From the NCBI RefSeq assembly GCF_018614875.1, contig NZ_JAGGNW010000013.1, positions 1 through 64,000 on the forward strand: a stretch of DNA of 64,000 bases, read 5' to 3'. Within the stretch, counting starts at the first letter, position 1, and each line of letters opens with the position of its first letter. Shown piece after piece: positions 26,297 to 35,326 of this stretch. Source of the DNA: Variovorax paradoxus (GTDB taxonomy: Bacteria; Pseudomonadota; Gammaproteobacteria; Burkholderiales; Burkholderiaceae_C). The notes beneath the pieces were generated by a model. The model had not been told where the DNA came from, did no database searches, and worked only from the letters and a program-made list of their open reading frames with translations. The position numbers and the translations under genes are program-made.

Positions 26297-28396
26297 ATGG
26301 CGTGGCGGCTCGACATCGCGGTGCAGACGCCGGCGCATGCCGCGCTTGGCGACCTGCTGAGCTACGCCAGCGACGTCCCCTTGGTGCCCGGGACCCTGGT
26401 GCGGGTGCCGCTGGGCCGGCGCGAGGTGCTGGGCGTGGTCTGGAACGAGCCGGGCTCGCTGGACGGCGCCGAGCCTGGCATGGCGTGGAAGCCCGTGGGC
26501 GCCGCGCTGGACGCGCTGGCCCCGCTCGGAGGCGCCTGGCGCGACCTCGTGGCCTTTGCCGCGCGCTACTACCAGCGTTCGATCGGCGAAATCGCATTGG
26601 CCGCCCTGCCGCCGCAGCTGCGCGACCTGACCGGTACGCAGCTGGCGCGCCGGCTCAAGCGCAAGACGGCGGCCGGGCCCGTGGCCGAGACGGCCGAAGC
26701 CACCCACCCGGTCGCCCTGAGCGCGGAGCAGACCGCCGCGCTGGCCCGCATCGAGGCTGAAACAGGCACTTTCCTGCTGGTCGGAAGCACCGGCAGCGGC
26801 AAGACCGAGGTCTACCTGCGCTGCGTGGCCGACCTGCTCGCGGGCGACCCCGGCGCGCAGGCGCTGGTGATGGTGCCCGAGATCAACCTGACGCCGCAGC
26901 TCGAAGCCCGCTTCAAGGCGCGCTTCGGCGACGATGCGGTGGTGTCGCTGCACAGCGGCATGACCAACCCGCAGCGGCTCGCGAGCTGGCTCGCGGCGCA
27001 CAGCGGCGCCGCGCGCATCGTGCTGGGCACGCGCATGGCGGTGTTCGCGTCGATGCCGGGCCTGAAGCTCGTCGTGGTCGACGAGGAGCACGACCCGAGC
27101 TACAAGCAGCAGGAAGGTGCGCGGTATTCGGCGCGCGACCTCGCCGTCTGGCGCGGCCGGCGCGAGGGCGCGAAAGTCATCCTCGGCTCGGCCACGCCCT
27201 CGCTCGAAAGCTGGCACCAGAGCCGCCCCGCCGAGGGCGAAGACCCGGGCGGGCGCTACCTGCGGCTGGCCATGCCTTCGCGCATCGGCGCGGGCGAGCT
27301 GCCCACGGTGCGGCTGGTCGACATGAATCTGCAGCCGCCCAAGACGGTGCTGTCGGGCGCGCTGCTCGACGCCATCGGCCAGCGCATCGCGCGCGGCGAG
27401 CAGAGCATGGTGTTCCTGAACCGCCGCGGCTATGCGCCGGTGCTCGCCTGTGCCGATTGCGGCTGGAAGAGCGAATGCCCGCATTGCAGCGCCTACCGCG
27501 TGTTCCATAAGATCGACCGCACGCTGCGCTGCCACCACTGCGGATTCACCGAGCGCGTGCCGCGCGCCTGCCCGTCCTGCGGCAACCCCGACATCGCGCC
27601 CGTCGGCCGCGGCACCGAACGCCTCGAGGAGCATCTGGCGGAGCTGTTCGCCGCGGTGAAGCGGCCCGACGGCAGCGCGGTACGCATCGCCCGCATCGAC
27701 GCCGACAGCACCCGGAAGCAGGGCGCGCTCGAATCGCAGCTCGCGGCCGTGCATTCGGGCGAGGTCGACGTGCTGGTGGGCACGCAGATGATCGCCAAGG
27801 GGCACGACTTCCGGCGCATCACGCTGGTGGCGGCGGTGAATCCCGACGGCGCGCTGTTCTCCAGCGACTTCCGCGCGCCCGAGCGCCTGTTCAGCCTGCT
27901 GATGCAATCGGCCGGCCGTGCGGGCCGCGACGCGGCCTACCTTGCGGCGCAAGGCGCCACGGCCGAGATGTGGATCCAGACGCACCATGCGCAGCATCCG
28001 CTTTTTTCCGCCCTGCGAAAGCACGACTACACGGCCTTCGCCCGGCAGCAGCTCGAAGAGCGCGCGGCCGCCGGCATGCCGCCCTTTGCGTTCCAGGCGC
28101 TGCTGCGTGCCGATGCGCGCACCCAGGAGGCCGCGCAGGCTTTTCTGAACGCGGCGAGCGCCGCCGCCGATGCGCTGGCAGGCGCCGAGCGCGTCGTGCG
28201 CTACCCCGCGGTGCCGCTTGCGATCCAGCGCGTTGCCAACGTGGAAAGGGCGCAGATGCTGATAGAAAGCCCCTCGCGAGCCGCGCTGCAGCGCTTGCTC
28301 GCGCAATGGCAGCCGCTGCTGCATGCGCTGCGGCGCACGCCGGAAGGCAAGGGCGTGATCCGCTGGCTGGTCGACGTCGATCCGCACAGCATCTAG
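26297..28396 (+). CDS. priA: Primosomal protein N' (replication restart helicase)
   Basis: 699 residues from the ATG at 26297. 3'-5' DNA helicase that reloads the replisome at stalled forks. N-terminal 3'BD domain (RLDIAVQTPAHAALGDLLSY), Walker A GSTGSGKTEV (K169), DEEH box in VVVDEEHDPSYKQ, zinc-binding cysteine cluster (CADCGWKSECPHCSAYR, LRCHHCG, ACPSCGN) and the helicase motif QSAGRAGRD. The frame stays open upstream to an ATT at 26213 that has AGGA placed six bases before it, while the ATG has no good ribosome site, so the true start is in doubt. Confidence 0.95.
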   Translation: MAWRLDIAVQTPAHAALGDLLSYASDVPLVPGTLVRVPLGRREVLGVVWNEPGSLDGAEPGMAWKPVGAALDALAPLGGAWRDLVAFAARYYQRSIGEIALAALPPQLRDLTGTQLARRLKRKTAAGPVAETAEATHPVALSAEQTAALARIEAETGTFLLVGSTGSGKTEVYLRCVADLLAGDPGAQALVMVPEINLTPQLEARFKARFGDDAVVSLHSGMTNPQRLASWLAAHSGAARIVLGTRMAVFASMPGLKLVVVDEEHDPSYKQQEGARYSARDLAVWRGRREGAKVILGSATPSLESWHQSRPAEGEDPGGRYLRLAMPSRIGAGELPTVRLVDMNLQPPKTVLSGALLDAIGQRIARGEQSMVFLNRRGYAPVLACADCGWKSECPHCSAYRVFHKIDRTLRCHHCGFTERVPRACPSCGNPDIAPVGRGTERLEEHLAELFAAVKRPDGSAVRIARIDADSTRKQGALESQLAAVHSGEVDVLVGTQMIAKGHDFRRITLVAAVNPDGALFSSDFRAPERLFSLLMQSAGRAGRDAAYLAAQGATAEMWIQTHHAQHPLFSALRKHDYTAFARQQLEERAAAGMPPFAFQALLRADARTQEAAQAFLNAASAAADALAGAERVVRYPAVPLAIQRVANVERAQMLIESPSRAALQRLLAQWQPLLHALRRTPEGKGVIRWLVDVDPHSI

Positions 28397-28432
28397 AGCC
28401 TGCTCACAGGCCCAGGGCCACGCGCTCCCCGC

Positions 28433-28654
28433 TCAGTGCAGGCCTGCCGGCTCCTTGCCCACGTCGACATAGCGCAGTTCGGTGCTGCGGCGCCGCGCGA
28501 TGCTGCCGGGCCACGCGAACACCACGAGGCTCAGCGCGCCCAGCGCCAGCGCAGTGCCGGTGCCGAACTCGCCGGCATGCCAGAACCAGCTCACGCCCGC
28601 AACCCATGCCAGCCATAACAGGACACGAACAAGTATTGTCATCGTGCTACCCAT
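28433..28654 (-). CDS. Small membrane protein, unrecognised
   Basis: 73 residues (or 69 if starting at the ATG at 28642). Two hydrophobic segments, ILVRVLLWLAWVAGVSWFW and TALALGALSLVVFAWPG, then a basic RRRSTE and a short polar tail. Probably an inner-membrane protein of two helices. Codon usage is like the neighbours. It stands alone between priA and the next gene, convergent with priA. Function not recognised. Confidence 0.6.
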   Translation of the reverse strand: MGSTMTILVRVLLWLAWVAGVSWFWHAGEFGTGTALALGALSLVVFAWPGSIARRRSTELRYVDVGKEPAGLH

Positions 28655-28886
28655 TCATATTTGATTTGCAAACACTTTATCAGGCATTGTGAAAACACAA
28701 GTATTCATCTGAAGTAATAACCGCAATAGCAATAGCTATGTCTTACGGCTGGCGCGCAACGCCGGAAATATTCTGAAAAAGAAGTTGACTGCACCCCCTC
28801 GCGCTGCGCAAGCTGTCGCGGTGCGAGGCCCGTTTGCCGGCTCCGTACATCAAAGCAAAGCGCACCGGTGCGCGGGGTTGTCTGTC

Positions 28887-29540
28887 GTGAAACTGCCTTC
28901 ATCTTTCGGCTGGGCTCTCTTGTTCGCATGCCTTGCATGCTCCGCGGCCGAACTCGAACTGCAGGGCAGCCGGCTGCTGGTGTCGGGCATGCTCGACGGC
29001 AGCGCCATCAAGACCTTCACCGAGCTGCTTGGCAAAGGCACCGTGCGCACCGTGGTGTTCGAGGATTCGTTCGGAGGCACCGCCGAAGCGGCGGGCGCCT
29101 ACGCCGACGCCATCCGCGCCAGCGGCGTGGACACCGAAATCCGCGGCCAGTGCATGGCGGCCTGTGCCTATGCCTTCCTGGCCGGCAAGACGCATCGCTT
29201 CGGCTACGGCCTGCAGGTGAACGGCGTGCTGCTGCCGGTGGCGACAAGGCCCACGGCGGCCGAGCTTGCGGTGCGCTGGCGCGGCGAAGATACCCACAAG
29301 ACGCTGGCCGAATTCACGCCCATCGCCGCAGCCGCGCCCATTCAGGCCACGGAAGCCGGTGCCGGGTCGGCCAAGGACAACTGGCAGCCCGACCACGGCG
29401 TGCTCTTCACGGCCAGCCCGACGCTCTTCGGCCGCATCTACAACGCCTTCTACTGCGACGGCACGCAGGGCCGCGACTTCTCCAAGTGCGAGCGCCTGTC
29501 CAATGCCGATCCGTTCAAGCTCGGCGTGCTGACGCCCTGA
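28887..29540 (+). CDS. Exported ClpP-fold-like protein (COG3904-like), active-site serine absent
   Basis: 217 residues from a GTG at 28887 (TTG at 28878 also possible). Signal peptide SSFGWALLFACLACSAAE, then a fold reminiscent of periplasmic ClpP/SppA relatives: VFEDSFGGTAEAAGAYADAI, then GQCMAACAYAFLAGKTHRFG. In that family the block is usually a Cys-x-Ser-x-Cys type; here it is C89-M-A-A-C93, so the serine is missing. Two more cysteines near the C-terminus may form a disulfide. Probably periplasmic; function unknown. Preceded by a 230-base AT-richer gap with nothing recognised. Confidence 0.65.
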   Translation: MKLPSSFGWALLFACLACSAAELELQGSRLLVSGMLDGSAIKTFTELLGKGTVRTVVFEDSFGGTAEAAGAYADAIRASGVDTEIRGQCMAACAYAFLAGKTHRFGYGLQVNGVLLPVATRPTAAELAVRWRGEDTHKTLAEFTPIAAAAPIQATEAGAGSAKDNWQPDHGVLFTASPTLFGRIYNAFYCDGTQGRDFSKCERLSNADPFKLGVLTP

Positions 29541-29558
29541 TGCCGGACGCCGGAACGC

Positions 29559-30590
29559 TCAGCGCAGCACGCCGACCGCGAACGGAAAACTGAAGAAGGT
29601 CGCCACCGTCGTCCACAGGATGATGCGTGCGATGCGGCCGTTGTCGGCACCGAAGCGCTCGGCCAGCATCGAGACGTTGCTGGCGCTCGGCAGCGCCGCC
29701 ACCAGCACGATCACCGCCAGCGCCGAAGACGAGAGCGGCAGGCCGAGGGCAATGGCCCCCTGCCCCAGCGTCCAGACCAGCACCGGGTGCGCGAGCAGCT
29801 TGACCGCCACCACCGGCAGCACGTCGGCCAGCGGCGCCCTGGGCGGAATGGCCGACCGGGTGCCCATGGCGGCCGCCACCGCCGCGCTGGCCCCATGCCC
29901 GCGCGCGAGCAATGCCGAACGCGCCAGCACCGCGCCGATGGTGAAGAGCGCCACCGGCGATGCCGCATCGGCCAGCATGGCGATGGTGCGCTCCACCGGC
30001 CCGGGCAAGCGCCACTGCGCGGCCGACAGCAGCACGCCCAGCAGAATCGACCACGGCATCGGATTGACCACCACGCCGCGCAGCGCCTGGCGCGCCGCCT
30101 GACGCGGGCCATGCGGCGCCGCGCCTGCCGCGGCGCCGCCGACGCCGTCGAGGCGCGACAGCGCAATGCACAGCGACGAGGTCACGACCAGGTCGAAGGC
30201 GATGGTGATGATCATCGGCCCCGCCGCCTGCGCGCCCAGCAGCGCCACCAGCAGCGGCACGCCCATGAAGCCGGTGTTCGGGAAGGCCGCCACCAGCGCG
30301 CCGAAGGCAGCGTCGTTCCAGCCGATGCGCCCGTTGCGGGTGAAGACCACCACGCCCGCCACAACGGCCAGCGCGCTCACGCCCCAGACCAGCGCCACGG
30401 TGCCATCGAGCAGCTGCCCGATCGGCGTGCCGGCGCCAAATCGCAACAACATGCAAGGCAATGCGAAATACAACACGAAGGTATTCAGGCCGGGAATCGC
30501 ATCGAACGGCAGGACGCGGGCGCGCGCGGCGCCATAGCCGGCCGCGATCAAGGCGAAGAAAGGAAAAGTTACGAGAAATACAGGCAGCAC
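29559..30590 (-). CDS. AEC family transporter
   Basis: 343 residues from a GTG at 30590 (VLPVFLVTFPFFALIAAGY, where relatives have MLPVF...). About ten membrane helices in two inverted repeats. FVLYFALPCMLLRFGAG and AAFPNTGFMGVPLLVALLG are the auxin-efflux-carrier-family motifs, with LPSASNVSMLAERFG in the second half. Bacterial members carry malate, malonate or other small acids. An ATG at 30659 would extend the protein by 23 unlikely residues. Divergent from rep. Confidence 0.85.
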   Translation of the reverse strand: MLPVFLVTFPFFALIAAGYGAARARVLPFDAIPGLNTFVLYFALPCMLLRFGAGTPIGQLLDGTVALVWGVSALAVVAGVVVFTRNGRIGWNDAAFGALVAAFPNTGFMGVPLLVALLGAQAAGPMIITIAFDLVVTSSLCIALSRLDGVGGAAAGAAPHGPRQAARQALRGVVVNPMPWSILLGVLLSAAQWRLPGPVERTIAMLADAASPVALFTIGAVLARSALLARGHGASAAVAAAMGTRSAIPPRAPLADVLPVVAVKLLAHPVLVWTLGQGAIALGLPLSSSALAVIVLVAALPSASNVSMLAERFGADNGRIARIILWTTVATFFSFPFAVGVLR

Positions 30591-30709
30591 GGCCCCATTG
30601 TCGTTGCGTCCCGCATCGTGAACTCCGGCGGCATTTCTGAAAGCTGCGCCCCGTATCATTGCGCGCTTTGCGCCTGCCGTTCCTCCGCGGCTCTCCGTTC
30701 CCACTCCCC

Positions 30710-32815
30710 ATGTCTTCCGGTCTCAATCTCGCGCAGCAAGAAGCGGTCAATTACCTGCATGGCCCCTGCCTGGTGCTGGCGGGCGCGGGCTCGGGCAAGA
30801 CGCGCGTCATCACGCACAAGATCGGCCGCCTGATCCAGGCCGGGCTCGAGCCCAAGCGCATCGCCGCCATCACCTTCACCAACAAGGCCGCCAGCGAAAT
30901 GCGCGAGCGCGCCAAGGGGCTGATCGGGCGTGATGCGAAACATGTGGTGATCTGCACCTTTCATGCGCTGGGCGTGCGCATGATGCGGGAAGACGGTGCC
31001 GTGCTGGGCCTGAAGCCCGCCTTCAGCATTCTCGACAGCGACGACGTCACCAAGATCCTGAAGGACGCCGGCGGCACCACCGACACCGCCACCGCGCGCA
31101 TCTGGCAGTGGACCATCAGCAAGTGGAAGAACATGGGTCTGAACGCCGCACAGGCCGAGGCCGCCGCCGCGGACGACAACGAGCGCATCACCGCGCGCAT
31201 CATGGCGCGCTACGAAGAGCGGCTCACGGCCTACCAGAGCGTCGACTTCGACGACCTCATCGGCATGCCGCTCAAGCTGCTGCGCGACTTCGGCGAAGTG
31301 CGCGCCAAGTGGCAGGCCGCGCTGGGCCACATCCTGGTGGACGAGTACCAGGACACCAACGCCACGCAGTACGAGGTGCTGCAGGCGCTGGCCGGCGAGC
31401 GCGGGCGCTTCACCGCGGTGGGCGACGACGACCAGTCGATCTACGGCTGGCGCGGCGCCACGCTGGACAACCTGCGCAAGCTGCCGGTCGACTATCCCAC
31501 GCTCAAGGTCATCAAGCTGGAACAGAACTACCGTTCGACCAGCGCCATCCTGCGCGCGGCCAACAACGTGATCGGCCCCAACCCCAAGCTGTTTCCGAAG
31601 ACGCTGTTCTCCGAGCTCGGCGAAGGCGAGCCGGTGCGCATCGTCGATGCCGACTCCGAGGCGCACGAAGCCGAGCGCGCGGTGGCGCGCATCGTCAGCC
31701 TGCGCGCGGGCGAGGCCATCACCCAGGGCAAGCAGTACAAGGAGTTCCGCGACTTCGCCATCCTCTACCGCGCCAACCACCAGGCGCGCGTGTTCGAGCA
31801 GGCGCTGCGCAAGGCGCAGATTCCCTACAAGGTGTCGGGCGGCCAGAGCTTCTTCGACCGCGCCGAGATCAAGGACCTGTGCGGCTGGTTCCGCCTCTGG
31901 GTCAACAACGACGACGACCCCGCGTTCCTGCGCGCCATCACCACGCCCAAGCGTGGCATCGGCCACACCACGCTGGCGAGCCTCGGCACTTTTGCCAGCC
32001 AGTACAAGCTGAGCCTGTTCGAGGCGCTGTTCAGCCCCTCGCTGCCCAGCGTGATGCCCAAGCGCACGCTCGAAGGCATCCACGAGTTCGGCCGCTACAT
32101 CAACGACCTCGAATACCGCGCCCGCCGCACCATGGGCGCCGAGGCCTCGCGCACCTTCATGCTCGACTGGCTGAAGGAGATCGACTACGAGAAGCATCTC
32201 TACGACGGCGAGGACAGCGAACAGGCCGCGGCCGCGCGCTGGACCAACGTGATGGAGTTCGTCGACTGGATGTCGCTGCGCGCGGGCGGCACCATCGACG
32301 ATGCCTCGGGCGCCGACAGCAACATCGAGACCGAGCGCAAGAGCCTGCTCGAGGTGGCGCAGACCATCTCGCTGCTGTCGACCATCAGCGAGCGCGAGCA
32401 GGACCAGAACGTGGTCACGCTGTCGACGCTGCACGCCTCCAAGGGCCTCGAATGGCCGCACGTGATGCTGATCGGCGTGACCGAGGGCCTGCTGCCCTTC
32501 AAGCTCGACGACGACAACGGCCGGCAGTTGAAGATCAGCGACGACACGCTCCAGCGGCTGCAGGAAGAGCGCCGCCTCATGTACGTGGGCATCACGCGCG
32601 CCCAGCGCAGCCTGGCGGTGAGCTGGACCAAGAAGCGCAAGCAGGGCCGCGAGATGGTGCCCTGCGTGCCGAGCCGCTTCATCGCCGAGATGGGCCTCGA
32701 CAAGACCACCACCCGTGAAGACCCGCGCGAGAAACTCAAGGCGCTGCGCGCCGAGTTCGCACGCAAGGCACAGGACAGCGCGGCCGCGAAAGCGGCGGCT
32801 GCGGCGGCGCCATGA
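30710..32815 (+). CDS. rep: UvrD/Rep-type ATP-dependent DNA helicase
   Basis: 701 residues. Superfamily 1A 3'-5' helicase that clears proteins ahead of the fork. Q-motif LNLAQQEAV at the N-terminus, Walker A AGAGSGKTRVI (K30), motif II VDEYQDTNATQYEVL, motif III GDDDQSIYGWRGA, and motif V-VI TLHASKGLEWPHV and EERRLMYVGITRAQ. Size and LNLAQQEAVNYLHGPCLVLAG suit Rep better than UvrD. The stop overlaps the downstream lipoprotein start by ATGA. Confidence 0.92.
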   Translation: MSSGLNLAQQEAVNYLHGPCLVLAGAGSGKTRVITHKIGRLIQAGLEPKRIAAITFTNKAASEMRERAKGLIGRDAKHVVICTFHALGVRMMREDGAVLGLKPAFSILDSDDVTKILKDAGGTTDTATARIWQWTISKWKNMGLNAAQAEAAAADDNERITARIMARYEERLTAYQSVDFDDLIGMPLKLLRDFGEVRAKWQAALGHILVDEYQDTNATQYEVLQALAGERGRFTAVGDDDQSIYGWRGATLDNLRKLPVDYPTLKVIKLEQNYRSTSAILRAANNVIGPNPKLFPKTLFSELGEGEPVRIVDADSEAHEAERAVARIVSLRAGEAITQGKQYKEFRDFAILYRANHQARVFEQALRKAQIPYKVSGGQSFFDRAEIKDLCGWFRLWVNNDDDPAFLRAITTPKRGIGHTTLASLGTFASQYKLSLFEALFSPSLPSVMPKRTLEGIHEFGRYINDLEYRARRTMGAEASRTFMLDWLKEIDYEKHLYDGEDSEQAAAARWTNVMEFVDWMSLRAGGTIDDASGADSNIETERKSLLEVAQTISLLSTISEREQDQNVVTLSTLHASKGLEWPHVMLIGVTEGLLPFKLDDDNGRQLKISDDTLQRLQEERRLMYVGITRAQRSLAVSWTKKRKQGREMVPCVPSRFIAEMGLDKTTTREDPREKLKALRAEFARKAQDSAAAKAAAAAAP

Positions 32816-33279
32816 AGGTGCTGCTGCCCGCGTTCCTTGCCGTTCTTCTGGCCGTCACGGGCTGTGCCACGGCGACCCAGGGCGGCAGCAGTACTGCCGC
32901 CTGCCCCGCCGATGCGCGCGACCTGCCGCTGCAGTCGCTCTACGGCCGCTGGGAAGCGCGCTTCGACGGCGCCTCCACGACCGCCACGGTGCGGCTCGAC
33001 AAGCACCCCGAATACGCCGGCGTGCGCGGCACCATCACGCGCAGCGCCAACGGCGCCGCAAGACCTTCGGTGGCGCAGCTCGCGGGCGACGTCGACGACG
33101 AAGGCGCCCTCTCCATCGACGAATCGCTGGACGGCCGCGCGATCAGCGGCGTCTGGGCCGGCACGCTGCAGCCCGGCTCATGCGGCCGGGAATTCAGGGG
33201 CACGTGGCGCAATGCCGCGGACGAAAGCACGCATCCGTTCGTGCTGAACAAAACAGGGGGGACGCAAGGAAACCAATGA
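32812..33279 (+). CDS. Small lipoprotein, unrecognised
   Basis: 155 residues. Signal peptide with lipobox VTGC ([17 protein letters not shown]), then a Gly/Ser-rich linker and one globular domain of about 110 residues ([57 protein letters not shown]), probably all-beta. Two cysteines in the domain could pair. Both ends overlap neighbours by ATGA (rep and pldA), suggesting coupled translation. Inferred to be envelope-located, perhaps working with the phospholipase. Confidence 0.75.
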   Translation: MKVLLPAFLAVLLAVTGCATATQGGSSTAACPADARDLPLQSLYGRWEARFDGASTTATVRLDKHPEYAGVRGTITRSANGAARPSVAQLAGDVDDEGALSIDESLDGRAISGVWAGTLQPGSCGREFRGTWRNAADESTHPFVLNKTGGTQGNQ

Positions 33280-34448
33280 CCCAACGAACACACGCCATCT
33301 TCTCCGGCCTGGCGACCCTCGCGGCCTGCCTCGGCGGTGCCGCCGCCGCCCATGCGCAGGCCGTCGACCGGCCGCGCAGTCCGCTGGCCGACGCACAGCT
33401 GACGTGGCAGCAATGCGCCGCGCTCGGCAACAGCAACGAAGCGCGCCTGGCCTGCTTCGACCGCTGGGCGCAGCAGCAGACGCTGCCTTCGGTGTCGGTG
33501 CCCGTGGCGCCGCCGGTGCTGGCCAGCACGCAGCCGGCCCCGCCGGTGGACGCCTCGATTCCGGCCACCCGCGTGATTTCGGTCGACACCAACGAAGGCT
33601 GCCGCGACCGCCAATACTCGGCGCTGTCGCGCTTCTGGGAGCTGGAGAACGGCACCGATTGCGGCGTCTTCGGCTTCCGCGGCTACCGGCCGCTGAACCT
33701 GTCCGCCTCGGCCGCCACCAGCAAGCCCGAGACCCCCACGTCGCCGTCCGCAGGCCACACCGGCACCGCCGTGGCCTACCAGGCCAACGAAATGCGCATC
33801 GGCCTGTCGGTGCGTACCAAGATCGCGCAGGGCCTGCTCACGCAGAACGAGCCGGCCAAGAAGGACTCGCTGTGGTTCGCGTACTCGCAGCAGTCGACCT
33901 GGCAGCTGTTCAACGGCTCGATCTCGCGGCCCTTCCGCACCACCGACCACGAGCCCGAGCTGATGTATGTCTATCCGCTCGACTTCAACCTGCCCGGCGG
34001 CTGGCGCTGGCGCTACGCGGGCGTGGGGCTGGTGCACCAGTCGAACGGCCAGAACCTGCCGCTGTCGCGCAGCTGGAACCGCGTCTACCTGATGGGCGGC
34101 GCCGAACTCGACGACCGCTTCAGCATCACCGGACGCATCTGGCAGCGCGTGTCGGAAGAGGCGGCGAAGGACGACAACCCCGACATCTCCAACTACATCG
34201 GCCGCGCCGAAGTCACGGGCCGCTGGAACTTCAACCGCGACAACACCCTTGGCCTCACGGTGCGCAACAACCTGCGCGAGAGCGGCCGCGGATCGGTGCG
34301 GCTCGAATGGCTCAAGGCCATCGGCGATTCGACCAAGGGCAACCTGCGCTTCCATACGCAGCTGTTCCACGGCTACGGCGACACGCTGGTGGACTACAAC
34401 CGCAAGCGGACGGTGCTGAGCATCGGCCTGAGCCTCGTCGATTTCTAG
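33276..34448 (+). CDS. pldA: Outer membrane phospholipase A
   Basis: 390 residues. Signal peptide ending AAAAHAQA, an N-terminal extension of about 130 residues with three or four cysteines ([20 protein letters not shown]), then the OMPLA barrel. The catalytic His and Ser are in [18 protein letters not shown] (H254, S256), the invariant OMPLA motif, preceded by [15 protein letters not shown] and ending on the aromatic SIGLSLVDF, typical for outer-membrane insertion. Hydrolyses phospholipids in the outer leaflet when the membrane is disturbed. The N-terminal extension is longer than in E. coli PldA. Confidence 0.9.
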   Translation: MTQRTHAIFSGLATLAACLGGAAAAHAQAVDRPRSPLADAQLTWQQCAALGNSNEARLACFDRWAQQQTLPSVSVPVAPPVLASTQPAPPVDASIPATRVISVDTNEGCRDRQYSALSRFWELENGTDCGVFGFRGYRPLNLSASAATSKPETPTSPSAGHTGTAVAYQANEMRIGLSVRTKIAQGLLTQNEPAKKDSLWFAYSQQSTWQLFNGSISRPFRTTDHEPELMYVYPLDFNLPGGWRWRYAGVGLVHQSNGQNLPLSRSWNRVYLMGGAELDDRFSITGRIWQRVSEEAAKDDNPDISNYIGRAEVTGRWNFNRDNTLGLTVRNNLRESGRGSVRLEWLKAIGDSTKGNLRFHTQLFHGYGDTLVDYNRKRTVLSIGLSLVDF

Positions 34449-34465
34449 GCAAGGAAGGACCGCAC

Positions 34466-35314
34466 ATGGATCAGGATCAGTCACCCGTCGATGCCACGCA
34501 GCGCGAGATCATCGCGGCGCTGCATGTCGCGCCGGTCTTCGACGCCGCCGCGGAAATCGAGCGGCGCACCGCGTTTCTCGCGGACTACCTGCGGAGCACC
34601 GGCCTCGAGGCGCTGGTGCTCGGCATCAGCGGCGGCGTCGATTCGCTGACCGCCGGCTGCCTGGCGCAGCGCGCCGCCCGGAGGCTGCGCGCGCAAGGGT
34701 ACGACGCCACCTTCATCGCCATGCGCCTGCCCTACGGCGTGCAAAGGGACGAGGCCGAGGCGCAGGCCTCGCTCGCGCTGATGCAGCCCGACCGCACCGT
34801 CACCGTCGACATCCGCCCCGCTGCCGACGCCATGCTCGCGGCGCTGAAGAGCGGCGACCTTGCGTTCCGCGACGCGGCGCACGAAGACTTCGTGCTGGGC
34901 AACATCAAGGCGCGCCAGCGCATGATCGCGCAGTTCGCGGTGGCCGGCGCGCATGACGGGATCGTCATCGGCACCGACCATGCCGCCGAGGCGCTGATGG
35001 GGTTCTTCACCAAGTTCGGCGACGGCGCAGCCGACGTGACGCCGCTCACCGGCCTCAACAAGCGCCGCGTGCGCGCACTCGCGCAACGGCTCGGCGCGTC
35101 CGACGAGCTGGTGTTCAAGGTGCCCACGGCCGATCTCGAATCGCTGGTGCCGCAAAAGCCCGACGAGGACGCTTTCGGCGTCAGCTACGAACAGATCGAC
35201 GATTTCCTCGAAGGCAAGCCGGTGGCCGCCGCCGCGCGCGAGATCATTCTTGCCACGCATCGCAAGAGCGCCCACAAGCGCGCGCTGCCGGTGGAGCCGC
35301 CGCACCCGGCATAG
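34466..35314 (+). CDS. nadE: Ammonia-dependent NAD+ synthetase
   Basis: 282 residues from the ATG at 34466 after AAGGAAGG. Converts deamido-NAD to NAD with ATP and ammonia. Residues 55-60 are the ATP-pyrophosphatase loop [52 protein letters not shown] and [19 protein letters not shown] are NadE motifs. There is no glutaminase domain, so ammonia is the nitrogen donor. Last gene of the rep-lipoprotein-pldA-nadE string, convergent with the kinase gene 12 bases away. Confidence 0.95.
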   Translation: MDQDQSPVDATQREIIAALHVAPVFDAAAEIERRTAFLADYLRSTGLEALVLGISGGVDSLTAGCLAQRAARRLRAQGYDATFIAMRLPYGVQRDEAEAQASLALMQPDRTVTVDIRPAADAMLAALKSGDLAFRDAAHEDFVLGNIKARQRMIAQFAVAGAHDGIVIGTDHAAEALMGFFTKFGDGAADVTPLTGLNKRRVRALAQRLGASDELVFKVPTADLESLVPQKPDEDAFGVSYEQIDDFLEGKPVAAAAREIILATHRKSAHKRALPVEPPHPA

Positions 35315-35326
35315 CCAGTGCCTGGC

